Assembly (NCBI GenBank): GCA_024220505.1
Contig: JAKZZE010000006.1
Span: 1,860,001-1,924,000, forward strand
DNA length: 64,000 nt
Direction: 5' to 3'
Source: Rhizopus arrhizus
Taxonomy: Eukaryota > Mucoromycota > Mucoromycetes > Mucorales > Rhizopodaceae
Shown: positions 38,701-50,775 of the stretch, piece by piece
Layout of the letters: each line of letters starts with the position of its first letter
Position numbering within the stretch: position 1 is the stretch's first letter
Program-made: the position numbers and the translations under genes
Notes under the pieces: model-generated
Told to the model about the DNA's origin: nothing
Database searches by the model: none
The model's input: the letters and a program-made list of their open reading frames with translations, nothing else

Positions 38701-39953
38701 CGTCTTAATTGAGAAGGTGATCCCTGAAATTAGGATGTATCTTTCGCAGATCATTTCAGAATTAGAATCAAAGTGAAACGTCCTTCGAGGTATTACTCAC
38801 ATCCTACGCGCTCGAAAGATGTTTTCAAAGATGATTCAAAAGCTCTCTTTTCTTTATTTAAAAAATTTATTTGTCAAAAAAAAAAAAAGAATACAACAGA
38901 TGGACAACTCTCTGCCTTAGTGTACGAATATAATTAACTTAAGCACACATCAGCTTGGATTATTTAATTTATTGATATCAAAGTCTGTTCGAATATTTTA
39001 AAATGTTTCTTGATATAAAATGAACTATAAATCTTGCTTAATGGCTCATGCATTAAGCTGGTGGAAGTACAGAGCGAAGAAAGATACCTTCATTGAATAT
39101 GCTGGCAAAAAAAGAGGTAATTAAAGGACTAAAATCTTGGCTTTAGGGGACTTCGATTTACGATAAAGGGCGATAGCAGCAATGATCAAATTGTTGCTAT
39201 GATAAAAGAGCACTCTCATAGGTACATCTAGGTATGAAAAGAGCTTAATTATGAAATGTGTAGATTTGATTCGCTTATAATCTCTGAGGATAACCTGGAT
39301 AAAATATACGCATAGTGAATCTTGCAGTTAACAATTAGGACTTGGTCGTCCTGAACAATACAACATTCAGATACATATTCATACAAATCGAAAAGTATAA
39401 TGAATTCCTTTATTTTACTCTTATTTCTTTATTACATAGTTGTATCGAAAATGTCATTTGTTTTTCATGTAAAGTTTACAAACTGTGTTTATCGAAAGAA
39501 ACCTGATCCAAAATAGTAAGAGTTGACATAAAGCAAACAATGAATATATCTCAGCAACAAAAATTATATTCAACCTAACAAATAAAGAAAGTAGTAACAG
39601 TAGCCTTTCATCAATACACATACAGCAAGAGTATGTTATAATAAAAAGTGTGAAACACAAAATAAAGATTCTCCTTTGACAATGAGCTCTTTTTTTTTTT
39701 TTTCTGGTCTTCAGCCAGGAAATGACTACACCAAAAAGCGTGCCTATTATTATTGTTTTATAACCAATAGTCAGTCTTTTTGAAACAACTATATGGAATG
39801 GTTTAAAGCAAATGTTACAAAAGAAAAAGCACAGCGAAAAGTTTTTTCTGGATTCAGCGGTGTCATATTGTCCAATAAAAAACATAGAAAACAATTCCAG
39901 ATATGCTTTCTCCTTTTTTTTTTTTTCTTCTTTCAGTGTTATTATAAATCAAA
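35717..39953. other. Long gene-free stretch
   Basis: About 4.2 kb with no supportable gene. The left edge (35709-35972, minus strand) may be the end of the LINE's first ORF or 5' leader. A perfect 11-bp inverted repeat (TAATAAGACAC, 38206-38216 and 38235-38245) forms a possible hairpin. Sequence around 39030-39300 looks like broken coding sequence but I cannot name it. Poly-A/T runs are common. The right end is the Ubc13 promoter. Confidence 0.5.
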
Positions 39954-40630
<677 letters not shown>

Positions 40631-41295
40631 GGTTATATAGCCTTTTTTATATTAAAGAGAAGATGTATGAATTTATTGTGGCATATATTAAACTAAATGT
40701 GCTTTTAAATATTATGGTAAAGGTTTACATTTGAGAGAAATGAAGATTTCCTTCTTCCCTTTTTGAATCACTGTTGATTATGCTATTTGATATAAAGACA
40801 GACAGAAAGTGGAAAGGAATATTTAAGACTGTAATTTATTTTTATTGAGAAGAGGGAGCTAAATAAAAAATAGACTGAAGATGAATATATAAATTAGTTT
40901 CCTCGATAGATCTTTTTCAAAAGAAGGAAGAAAGTTAATTATTGTCATCTGAGCGACGTTTAAATCAAATATGGGGTCGATATATGCTTTAACTATAAAT
41001 AAGATGCGCACTTTTATTTGAATTTTAATTTATATGAAAAAGCCTTTTGCTTTTAGAAAAGGAATTATGCTTATTCAAACAGATCTTAAGCTTTTTATGG
41101 AGTATAAATACCTTCAATATACACAAATTTTTGTCTTCAGCAATAAAACATTTAGAAATATTTTAGATATCATACAGAATTGAGGAGTGCACATCAAGAA
41201 AATGCGTTCAACAAAAGATAAAAGCACGATATTTCCTTTTTTGGAATCACAATATCTCAAAGGCGAAAATTTACCAGTTATTTTAAGACGATGAA
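40631..41295. other. Intergenic region after Ubc13
   Basis: No gene seen. AT-rich, with the probable Ubc13 3' untranslated region at its left end and the start of retroelement-like sequence at its right end. Confidence 0.5.
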
Positions 41296-42020
41296 GAACA
41301 ATATTTTATTTATAAAAAATGAACGACCCAAAATAAGCACATAATACTTTAGATTGTATTGCCTGGGCCAGTTCTAAAAGGGTGTAAATGGGTTAAAAAC
41401 CTTTTGATAGGCAAAAGGAGAAAAAGTGAAAGAAGGAAAGAGGTAAAGGAAAACATATCTCAGATACTAAATCAATTGTTGCATAACCAGGTTATGAGTT
41501 TGGAGCCAAAAGGAGGAGTTTCAGGCGGGATCTTTCCATGATGGAGGTAATCGAGTTCAAAGAGGAGCTGGCAGAGGGTTGGTCATTGAACAGACCAAGC
41601 AGAGTAGCGCAAGCGATTTTGTGCAGTTGATGCCTTTTTTCTGTGAGGCAATTTGTTGAGGAGCAAATATAAAAGATCAGCTATTGTATGGGACATTTGA
41701 AGTCCACGGTGCATGTGAAGACAGGTAATAGCGTGAGGCTTTGCGAGCATAGTGTTAGGGTGATATAGACAAGATTTGAGTACACTATCAGGTAACCAAC
41801 CAAGGCATCATCGAATGATTCGACTACATTCAGCTTGCGATATGGGCAGCCAGAGAATAGGGTCAATGATCAGCTGGGGACGACAAGCAGGGACAAGGCC
41901 CGAATTCGTTTCATTGCATCGGGAGTCAACGTTATCTTGTAGGTAGGTTTACAGATACCCTTGAAGGTACGAAGGTTGAGAGAATCAAAGTTGGCAGCCA
42001 CGCATCGTTTCCAAACTGGT
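41296..42020 (-). mobile_element. Retroelement 3'-end relic
   Basis: The left part (41296-41430) matches the short insertion at 13250-13395. To the right, minus-strand open stretches separated by stops read like the C-terminal part of a retroelement protein (for example AANFDSLNLRTFKGICKP near 41970 and SGCPYRKLNVVESF near 41850). GC content is higher than in the flanks. I cannot place it in a named family. The shared 3' end suggests both copies come from one non-LTR family. Confidence 0.45.
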
Positions 42021-42599
42021 GTATTGGAGAGAAAAACATTCATACAGTGATTTCCATTTAAAATTCAAGTTCTTTATCTACCCAATCAAAACTTCCTGTT
42101 ACCATTTAGTTTTTCTGAAAGTGGCACACAAGTATTTTTTATCCAAAGAAAAAAAAAATGGAGCAAAAGGAATAAGAAAAGAAGAGTATGAAAAAAGAAA
42201 AGATACAAGAGATTATTGTATAGGTAATCAGTCAACTAATTGTTGACTATAAATAAAGCGGTTATTGTGATATGGTTTGTGTTGGTGTAGGTAGTCTAAT
42301 TCAGCTAAAATCTGACTGATTATGGGCCAACGTAGACATTTTATTTCTAGTTAGACGATATTATATTTCTGATTGGGCAATGGAACGGCTGTATAAAAAT
42401 CATTTAACCTCTTTTACAGTAATTGTGGTTCTCTTTGGCGTGTAAAATATTCCATTTGGAACAGGCGAAGAGGGAGGAGAATGTCATTTTTGCTTTAATA
42501 TGTATTTGCCTGTAGCTCGTCGTCTATCGTATCTCTTTGATGCTTTGTTCACTTTTTGGAAAAGAGTCACAACATGCTGCTATTGTATGTTATATAAAA
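42021..42599. other. Spacer, nothing recognised
   Basis: AT-rich sequence between two repeat-derived fragments; no gene, RNA or regulatory signal that I can support. Confidence 0.45.
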
Positions 42600-43133
42600 T
42601 CAAATGGCATTCATCCTATGCTTGAAATTTACCTGATAATTTAACAGCTGATCAAAACTTGTACTAAAGATATATTCTTGAAAATCATCTTCATCAATTG
42701 GTACAAACAACGGCTCGTCAGATATCTTAACTGCGGTTACAATGTCTTTGTAAGATCTCATGAAATACGTAAACACTTTCTCTTCAATTATGTCCAACCT
42801 CATTACCGTAAACGACGATATGTCGTCTGGATGAAGGTAGTTGTTGAACCGCCTAAAAATACTTTTGTTCACACGTATGTTCTTATTTAGTTGAATATTG
42901 ACAGTCTCATCGGATACGTCCTATTTTTTTTTTTTTTTTACTTTGATTGATTCGAATTCAAATGCTTCCTCGTTTCCATGGTCGTTAACTATATTTCCAG
43001 ATATAATAAGGTCCATTCTTGATCTCATCAATCCTTTAGTCTGCCCACTGTTGTCTTGTAAATTTACAGCCTTGTCTATCTTGCTTGCGATATACGTACT
43101 TTCACTCCTAGATATTATGCAATGTGAGCACAA
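42600..43133 (-). pseudogene. Fragment of an uncharacterised protein, possible PD-(D/E)xK nuclease-like
   Basis: Two open segments (43133-about 42921 and about 42900-42600) read one after the other on the minus strand and end in a common stop. They are separated by a 17-base A tract (minus strand) that breaks the frame. Removing a 22-nt GTAAAA...ATAG segment would restore it, but that is too short for a normal intron. The first part contains RMDLIISGN, then EAFEFESIK. The spacing of D and E-x-(x)-K recalls the PD-(D/E)xK nuclease core, a weak resemblance only. The second part reads IQLNKNIRVNKSI and VFTYFMRSYKDIVTAV. There is no proper N-terminus, so this is probably a truncated member of a dispersed gene family. 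Confidence 0.4.
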
Positions 43134-44101
43134 TTAACTTGTATATCGGATGATTAGAAAGAAGTGAATAATAATAATTTTATTCCATTTATTAGACATA
43201 GTAAATCTTTGATATATTGCATCAGAACCCAAGGGTTAAGCTATCTCCCAAAAAAAAAAAAAAATTGAATTTGATTGAAAAATACTATACAACATAAGTC
43301 CAATGATTTGTTGTATTTATTTTTTTCTATTTTTTAACAATATTTAATGCTTACCAAGATTGTGTTTGAGCTCAATTGTGGACATCAATGATGTAACATG
43401 TATGAAGTTATTGAATATAAACTACATGACTTTTATTTTTTTTAGAAAATGCCAAATTCCATAGGTTTGAGTGTACCATAATGTTTGAAAAACTTGTAGT
43501 TGTGATAGCCAATCCAAAACATTACCGGACTTTACTAATCGTATCTTTAACTTTTATCCTTCTTATCGCTCAGATCAGCCACATCTCTTGAGATCTTTTG
43601 GTGATACTCTTCACGACTTTATCTCCACATATTTCAATAGATAACCAAATCCGATTATTTCTGCCCCCATCTGTTGCTAGTAATCCTCATAATGATCCTA
43701 TGTTAAGTAAGATATTCTCGACTGTAAAAAGAAGGTATGTTGTATATGAAGGATTGTATAGATAAGGGTTATGATACAAGGTGCATACGTAACACTAAAC
43801 AATGTGAATTCTAGTGCGTTTCACATATAAAATATTACATGAATTCTATTGGCAGTACAAATATTTTTCATTTTGGTATGTCTGAAGCATTAATTAAATG
43901 GCACATAGATCAACATGTGGAACCAAATGTTTATAGACTAAATTATTTTGGAAATGAAAGAAGCTTCATTTAGCAAGTCTTGATTTGTCATTGATAACAA
44001 AAAAAAAAAAAAAAAAGATATCTTAGAAACATCGTTCCTCATAACGAGTATTCTAAAGAGTTTATGGTAGGAGATTAATAATAATAATAAAAAAAGTTTA
44101 T
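43134..44101. other. Intergenic region
   Basis: No gene supported. A short open frame near 43880-43974 (beginning MSEALIKWHIDQH) may be a remnant. The right end is the 3' untranslated region of the biotin synthase gene. Confidence 0.45.
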
Positions 44102-45483
44102 TTAAGCTTCGTCTTGCTTTCTTGGCTTATAACACTTGGGCATTTGATAAACAGGCAATTCTTTTCTGTCTGCACCTTGTTCAAAATTAGGTGGTTTAGC
44201 TACAAGACCCAAGAGATCAAACATCTTTTTGTCATCGCTGACTTCATTATTGGGAGTTGTCAGCAATTTATCACCGGTAAATATGGAGTTAGCACCGGCC
44301 ATGAAGCACAGGGCTTGTTCGGGAATACTGAAACGAACACGACCAGCCGATAGACGGACCATGGATTTGGGCATGATAATACGTGCAGTAGCAATCATAC
44401 GAACCATTTCAAATACAGAAACAGGTTCTTGCTTTTCCAAAGGTGTACCGGGAACAGCTAAAAGAGCATTGACAGGAACAGATTCAGGGTGTTGAGGTAA
44501 GGTGGATAAGGTGTGTAATAAGCCCACACGGTCTTCCTCCTTTTCACCTAATCCAATAATACCTCCAGAACAAACAGAGATACCAGCTCTTTGTGCGTTA
44601 TCAATGGTTTTTAAACGTTCATCATAGCTACGTGTGGAAATAATCTAAAGATCATCTATATTAGCCTATGTATGAATAAGAGATGTATCTGTAACTTACC
44701 TTTGGATAAAATTCACGAGAAGTATCCAAATTGTGATTATAAGCAGTCAAACCAGCGTTCTTTAATTGTTTAGCTTGCTCTTCATTCAACATTCCCAGAG
44801 TACAGCATACTTCCATACCCATTGAACTTTTTTTTTTCACGTGCGTTAGCCTCTTATCCCTAATTTTACACGTCAACTTACCGAATCACCTTAACGTGAT
44901 CTAAAATCTTGTTAAAGTTTGATTTACGTCCAGCCAAATCTCTCCAAGCAGCACCCATACAGAATCTAAATGATATTAATTTAGAAAATAAGAAAAAAGG
45001 ATCTTTTTCGTACTCTACCTTGTACTACCAGCATCTTTAGCTCTTTGAGCAGCATAAAGAATTTCATCTGAATCAAGCAACTTTTGTGCCTTGACACCTG
45101 TTTTATAACGAGAGGATTGGGGGCAGTATTTACAATCTTCAGTACAACCACCTGTTTTGATAGACAACAAGGTGCACTGTTGTACTTCTCGACCATTAAA
45201 ATTCTCACGGTGTACCTTGGCCTACATGTAATTTTAGTTTTGTTTTTTAGTGTTTTATCAGCACACTTACGCCATGGTATAAAAGTTCCATTAAAGGAGA
45301 ATCATAAATCGATTGAATTTCTTCTCTTGTCCAATCGTTTCTCATGGGAGAACCAGCATGGACGGCTGCAGCTGATAAAGCTTCGGTTGTAGTCTTTTGA
45401 GTCACACTGGCAAGGCGAGAGGTTAAACTGGTGGAAAAATGTCTGGTTTGATTTAAAGGTCTTGTCAATAAACGGAAAGCCAT
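44102..45483 (-). CDS. BIO2: Biotin synthase, mitochondrial
   Basis: Radical-SAM enzyme that inserts sulfur into dethiobiotin, the last step of biotin synthesis. Five exons: 45483-45271, 45224-45019, 44965-44882, 44826-44700 and 44644-44102, giving 390 aa. The radical-SAM cluster motif is C97-x3-C101-x2-C104 ([14 protein letters not shown]). Other marks are [45 protein letters not shown] and [16 protein letters not shown]. The N-terminus ([18 protein letters not shown]) is a likely mitochondrial presequence. All four introns are 46-55 nt. Divergent from the BioD-BioA fusion gene, with 256 bp between start codons, so the two are probably co-regulated. Confidence 0.96.
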
Positions 45484-45739
45484 GGTTCAACTTTAAGAAG
45501 GGGTGGGGAAAAAGAAAGAAGAAGGAAAAAAAAAAAAAAAAGAGAGAAGAAAACGCGATATTATTTTTTTTACTCTTTATCTTTTTTTTTTGAAGAAAAA
45601 GATTGGGGATAACGGAGGTTAAAAAAAAGAATGTATAAAAAAAATAGATGAACAATGACAAGCACCGTTTATGCTTATATTGTTTTTCCTTTCTTTCCTT
45701 CTTTTCTTTTTTTTTTCTCTTTCTCTCTTTTATTTGTAA
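45484..45739. promoter_or_regulatory. Shared biotin-gene bidirectional promoter
   Basis: The 256-bp gap between the divergent BIO2 and BioD-BioA start codons must hold both promoters. It is dominated by A-rich and T-rich tracts (about 45520-45540 and 45580-45600, then a pyrimidine run before 45740). I see no recognisable operator. Confidence 0.5.
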
Positions 45740-48326
45740 ATGCCGAGTCCTTTCTTGCCCTCACGTACATTCCAAGCGTATCAAATATTTGCAGCCAATA
45801 CCAATGTTGGAAAGACTATATTTGCAACAGGTTTATGTAGGGCTGCAGCATTGGCAGCTAAAAAGAGTCACAGGGATGTGTTTTATCTTAAACCAGTTCA
45901 AACAGGCTATCCAGTAGACAGTGATGAAAGGTACAGAAGAGATAGATAACATCTATAATTAAATATTCACACTATTTTATCATTAGACATGTTAAAACAT
46001 TTAATGATTCATTAACAAAGACAAATACTTTGTATACATATCCTGATCCTGTTAGTCCTCATATAGCTACAAATAAGGTAATTATATAAATAATTAAAAT
46101 GTAAAAAATTGTATTCAATTTATTTGTTTAGCCACCAAAAGATGAAGATGTGCTTGAAAAAGTAAAGCAACAAATGTTGGATTATGTGCAACAGCAAAAA
46201 CCAAACGGGAGTTATTTTTTCCTTGAAACAGCTGGTGGTATTCACAGTCCGGTCATGTCTGGTAAAACAAAAGATACAAAAAAAAAAAATTGAAGGTGCT
46301 CATGTTTTACTAGGAACGCCCCAAGTGGATTTTTATCGAAGTTTAAGATTACCTACCATTCTTGTTGGTGACAGTCAACTGGGTGGCATCTCAACTACCC
46401 TCACCTCGTTTGAATCTCTCAAGTTACGTGGATACGATATACCTGCCGTCTTGTTATTCAATCAACCCAAATATAAAAATCACGTATTAATCAATCAAAG
46501 GGTACATAAAGAAAGTTTGGTGGCCACCATACCCGCACCACCTCCCATGATGGAGGATCCCGTACGTGAACAGGCATCCATGAAAAGATATTATGAACAA
46601 ATCGATGAACATCTGGAACCCGTCATCAAGCATCTCGACTTGAAGCACCAGGAACGTTTCGATCGATTGGAGACCATGGCTCAAAAATCTCGCGATATCT
46701 TTTGGTGGCCATTTACACAACACAAGCTGGTGGATGATGTGACTGTGATTGATTCTGCTTACAACGATCATTTCTCGACTTACAGCAAAACAGGCGAGCC
46801 CAAGGAAATGTTTGACAGTTGCGCCAGTTGGTGGACACAGGGCCTTGGTCATGGTAACCCTGATTTGACTTTATCCGCTGCTTATGCTGCTGGACGCTAT
46901 GGACATGTGATTTTTCCAGAATCAACCAATGAACCCGCCTTGGCTTTAGCTGAAAAGGTCCTTGAGAAGGACAAGTGGGCATCTCGTGTCTTCTTTTCTG
47001 ATAATGGCTCGACCGCGATGGAGGTTGCTCTCAAGATGGGTATGAGTGCTGCAGCCAAGCGCTACGGATTTGATGGTAAAAAGATTGAGATCTTGGGTAT
47101 TGACGGTAGTTACCATGGTGACACGATTGGTGCAATGGATGCCTGCTCTCCTAATGTATATAATGAACAGGTTCAGTGGTATCAACCTCGAGGCCACTGG
47201 TTTAAACCTCCTTCAGTTCATGTCTCTCAAGGACGTTCTTATGTACGCATACCATCTGAGATGGGTCACACAGAAAAGATTTACAAGTCTTTGGATGACA
47301 TCTACAGCTTAAAAGAAGATGAATCATTAAAACAAGTGTATGGTAATTACATTCGAAATCAATTGAGTCTGCTCAAGGCCCAAAAGCGTCATATTGGCGC
47401 ACTTTTGATGGAACCTGTCTTGATGGGAGCAGGAGGCATGATCTTTGTTGATCCACTTTTTCAACGTACTTTAATCGATATTGTTCGATCAGAAGGGTCT
47501 CAGCTCTTGTACGGTGTAACAGAAAGTGATGATAGAAACACTTGGAAAGGTTTACCCGTTATCTTTGATGAGGTGTTTAGTGGTTGGTACAGACTGGGTC
47601 GTAGGTCGGCGTCTGAATTCCTTGGTGTGGTAAATTTTAATTTAAGTCTGTATGGATCTTATCTCGGCTTACCCCAAATTTTTTCATTTAGAGTCCAGAT
47701 ATTACTGCTTATGCAAAGACTTTGACAGGTGGCTTAATACCTTTGGCATTAACAGTAACAAAGGAGTCTATCTATAATGTATTTTTATCAAACAATAAGC
47801 CTGATTGTTTATTGCACGGTCATTCTTATACTGCACATCCAATTGGTTGTTCTGTAGCAAAGACATCCATTGAAACATTGGATCATTTAGCTGTCACAAA
47901 ATGGACTTCATTCCGTGATAATTGGAAAGAGAAAGAATCTATTTGGTCAATGTGGTCTCCTAGTGTTGTCGATAGATTATCAAGATTGAATCATGTAGAA
48001 AGTGTCATGGCTTTAGGTTCAGTGCTGGCCGTAGAACTTAAAGATGATCAATCCAAAGGCAAGTTGAATTTTTGACATGTTTCTTTTATTAATGATTATT
48101 ATATATAGGCTATGGATCGCTTGCTTCCAAATCAATTGTTGAGGATTTACGTTTTGGAACATTTAAAAATGGATTTGATGGCACAGAAAAGACTGGTATT
48201 AATTTATTCGCTAGGCCACTCGGTAATGTCGTTTATCTCATGACTTCTCAAATTACTACACCTCAACACGTTCGTCAATGCGAACAAGCATTTTTAGAAG
48301 CTATTGAAAAGAATAGAAATTTGTAA
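45740..48326 (+). CDS. Bifunctional dethiobiotin synthetase / DAPA aminotransferase (BioD-BioA fusion)
   Basis: Carries two consecutive biotin steps in one chain: KAPA to DAPA (aminotransferase) and DAPA to dethiobiotin (synthetase). Six exons: 45740-45930, 45987-46077, 46132-46261, 46296-47629, 47692-48058 and 48109-48326, giving 776 aa. N-terminal BioD part: P-loop AANTNVGKT (residues 18-26), KPVQTGYP, ETAGGIHSPV, and PTILVGDSQLGGIST. C-terminal BioA part: WWPFTQH, SCASWWTQGLGHG, FFSDNGSTAMEVALKM, VIFDEVFSG with Asp562, and the PLP lysine Lys591 in AYAKTLTGG. The architecture is known from plants (BIO3-BIO1) and some fungi. Intron 3 is only 34 nt; intron 5 begins with GC (GCAAGT), not GT. 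Confidence 0.95.
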
Positions 48327-49088
48327 TAATTTAATAGAGTTATTGGAGTTTTTTTTATAAAGAAATTAAATAAAAATATAGTTTATACTAGTAAATAAAC
48401 TGGCAATTGCTTTTTTTTTTGCCATCTACTCGTGAAGTTCAAGAAACATGTACCTAAACATTTTTATCAATTGAAAACACAAAACTGTACTTTGCTTGAA
48501 TAATCAAACTATACAATAACATAAACATTGCTTTATTTTCTTGAAATCAAATCTTTCTAATGGTTGCTTTGTAATTTAGAAAAGACATAAAAAATACAAG
48601 AGGTCTGGATGGTAAAGGGCCCAGTCGATTTGGAAAATATTACATTCTATCCTGAATCCCCAAATTTAAAAAAAATCATGCAAAAAAAAAAAGAAAGGGG
48701 AACAGTTTTATCCCCATCAGAAAACTAATATTAAAAATCAAGTACTGCCCCAACAGAGAATTCTCTTTTCTGAAAAGTAGAGGTCTTTTTTGTGTCACTG
48801 ACAAATCAAAATCAAACTATTGTGTTTTTTTACAGCTTAAAAATAATAATGGCAATAGATATTCATATAAAAGGCCTCTCTCTCTCTTGAAGATGTTAAT
48901 AATTCTGAGGAGCAAGGAACCTAAATTTATACTAACTTGATGCTAATCATACGTGGAACGACAAATGATGAAGCAAATAACGAGCAAAATACAATTAAAA
49001 AGAACAAAAAATCAAAACACAAGACTTCTCTAAAAGCTTTGCAAATAATACTGAAATAAATAATAATTCCAAAAAGTCAATATCTTAC
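48327..49088. other. Intergenic region
   Basis: No gene seen. It includes the 3' untranslated region of the biotin fusion gene and AT-rich sequence leading into the transposon relics. Confidence 0.5.
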
Positions 49089-49600
49089 AGACCATACACT
49101 GACAAGCAAATTGTCGATTTTATCTCTTTAATAATTGAAGTAGTTCCCTTGAAGGACATTACGTCAAGAACACGTATGACATTTTCTACTGCATATCATT
49201 TTCAAAAGATGTGGAATAAAAATGAAAAAGTTCCTGAGAAGAAAAGAAATCGTGCTAAAAAGGATGTGTTGAAAGTGGAGCGTACATTGTTTATTATGAA
49301 ACTTGCTGACAATTTTGCGCTCATGACTTTAGAACAGTTGAGAGAAAATTTGATTGAAAAGTATCCAAACATTTCTATTTCCAAAACGCAATCTTATTGC
49401 CTCATTTAGAGCATTGTGCTTTAGGTTTAAAGAAACTAGAAAAACTTACTATTCTAATTCAGCGAAATTCTCTGAACAAGGAAAATCGCATCTCAATCAC
49501 GGCTAGATGATAAGAACATGGGCTTTGAAATGAACTGCATTTTTATTGAAGAAGACGCTTTCAACCTTCATGATAACCGTAAGAGGCAAAACAGAAGGAG
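49089..49600 (+). pseudogene. Tc1/IS630-like transposase relic
   Basis: Broken coding sequence with helix-turn-helix-like N-terminal pieces: YTDKQIVDFISLIIEV (from about 49092), then RMTFSTAYHFQKMW, then LEQLRENLIEKYPNISISKT. After a stop at 49408 and a frame change it resumes with NCIFIEEDAFNLHDNRK (about 49533-49583). That matches the first catalytic Asp block of Tc1/mariner DDE transposases (usually FIDEAGFN), here with D changed to E. The rest of the catalytic domain is missing, so it cannot be active. Confidence 0.55.
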
Positions 49601-49689
49601 ATCATGAAGATCTGAAAAGAATGAAAAAAGAAATACTTTGTCAAGAAGATACTGAAAAAGAGACATCAAATAGAGAGAATATCTGTCGT

Positions 49690-50184
49690 TAGGTATCCGC
49701 CAAGTTTAAACAATCTAAATCTTTACCACTGATAATATTTGGTGATGGAATGAAGAAGAAGAATGGTGCTTTCATCAAAAAAGTCCTCTCTGGTACCTCC
49801 GTTACCTTATACAGCAGAACTACTTGGGCAGCAAAACCAAATACATTGTTTATTGGTAGATGTAAATGAATGCCTGGCTTCCCAAGTACGTTTCGATCCG
49901 AATCATTACTCAATTTCATCCTGACTTATTAATAAATGTGCAATAGCTGTTGTACAAGAAAGTTAGAAAAAAAAGGACAAGAGCATGAAGGAAAGCTGAC
50001 CAATAGTATCCTGGATTGTAAAACCTACGGAATACTTTGGCAACGCGACGTTAATGTGAGCAAAAATATGCTTGATATTGCAAATTCTATTTTTGAAAGC
50101 AAAGGGCGTCTAGAAGCTTTTACAAGAAAAATCACTGTAGAGGAAACATATTCTCTTTCAGAGATTTATATATTTACATTATGA
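49690..50184 (+). pseudogene. Fanzor/TnpB-like nuclease relic (C-terminal part)
   Basis: Three blocks in the order found in eukaryotic TnpB homologues (Fanzor), but in different frames and with stops between. LPLIIFGDGMKKKNG lies near 49725. VDVNECLASQV (49856-49889) fits the RuvC-II glutamate region. MCNSCC (from 49936) looks like the first half of a zinc ribbon, followed by DCKTYGILWQRDVNVSKNML (about 50016-50075), which fits the RuvC-III RDxN-x3-N motif. One zinc-ribbon Cys appears replaced (CKTY). The N-terminal two thirds are missing. Intact Fanzors are RNA-guided nucleases often carried by transposons. This copy is decayed; a cargo link to the adjacent Tc1-like relic is inference. Confidence 0.5.
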
Positions 50185-50775
50185 TGTTAAGTTCATAACA
50201 AAATGATTCATAAATCCATAGGAAATGTTAATTTATTATATTATTTAACCCATTAAATTTTTCCAACAATTCTCATCAAACCATCTATTTCAATTATTTT
50301 TGCACTTTTTTCTCTACTTGGAAAACACAAGATTGAACATCAAAGCTTAGTAATAATCCTTATATCTCAAACAATTTTTAATAAAAAAAAGAAAATAATG
50401 TTTATCTGAAAGAATAAATCTAAAAAAGCGGGGAATACCATCGCATTGCGTTTGAATTGCATTAACTCAATTCATTATTGGACTTGAAGCAACTTTTCAC
50501 TGCAGCTGGATATTTTTCTCAATACAAAAGGGGAAAAAAAAAATTATTGAGAACGGTTTGAATACCATTGTTGCAAAACTATTCATTCGGATCTGGTACC
50601 GTGTCTTCAAACTTGTATTTTTCTCTATAAAATCTGCTACAGGCCGCGGCACATAAAGATCGACCTATGTGCATAAATTTCATTCGTGAATTATGATTGT
50701 GACTCCCATAAAAAGAAAGTACAGTAATTAAATTTGATGTCGTTCTTTTTTTTTCCCTGAAATAAATACTAATTA
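50185..50775. other. Intergenic region
   Basis: No gene seen. It contains the promoter of the acetyl-CoA transporter gene and AT-rich sequence after the transposon relics. Confidence 0.5.

Noticed and set aside
45648..45917. Small plus-strand frames over the biotin promoter
   Set aside because: Pyrimidine-rich promoter sequence; the real gene starts at 45740.
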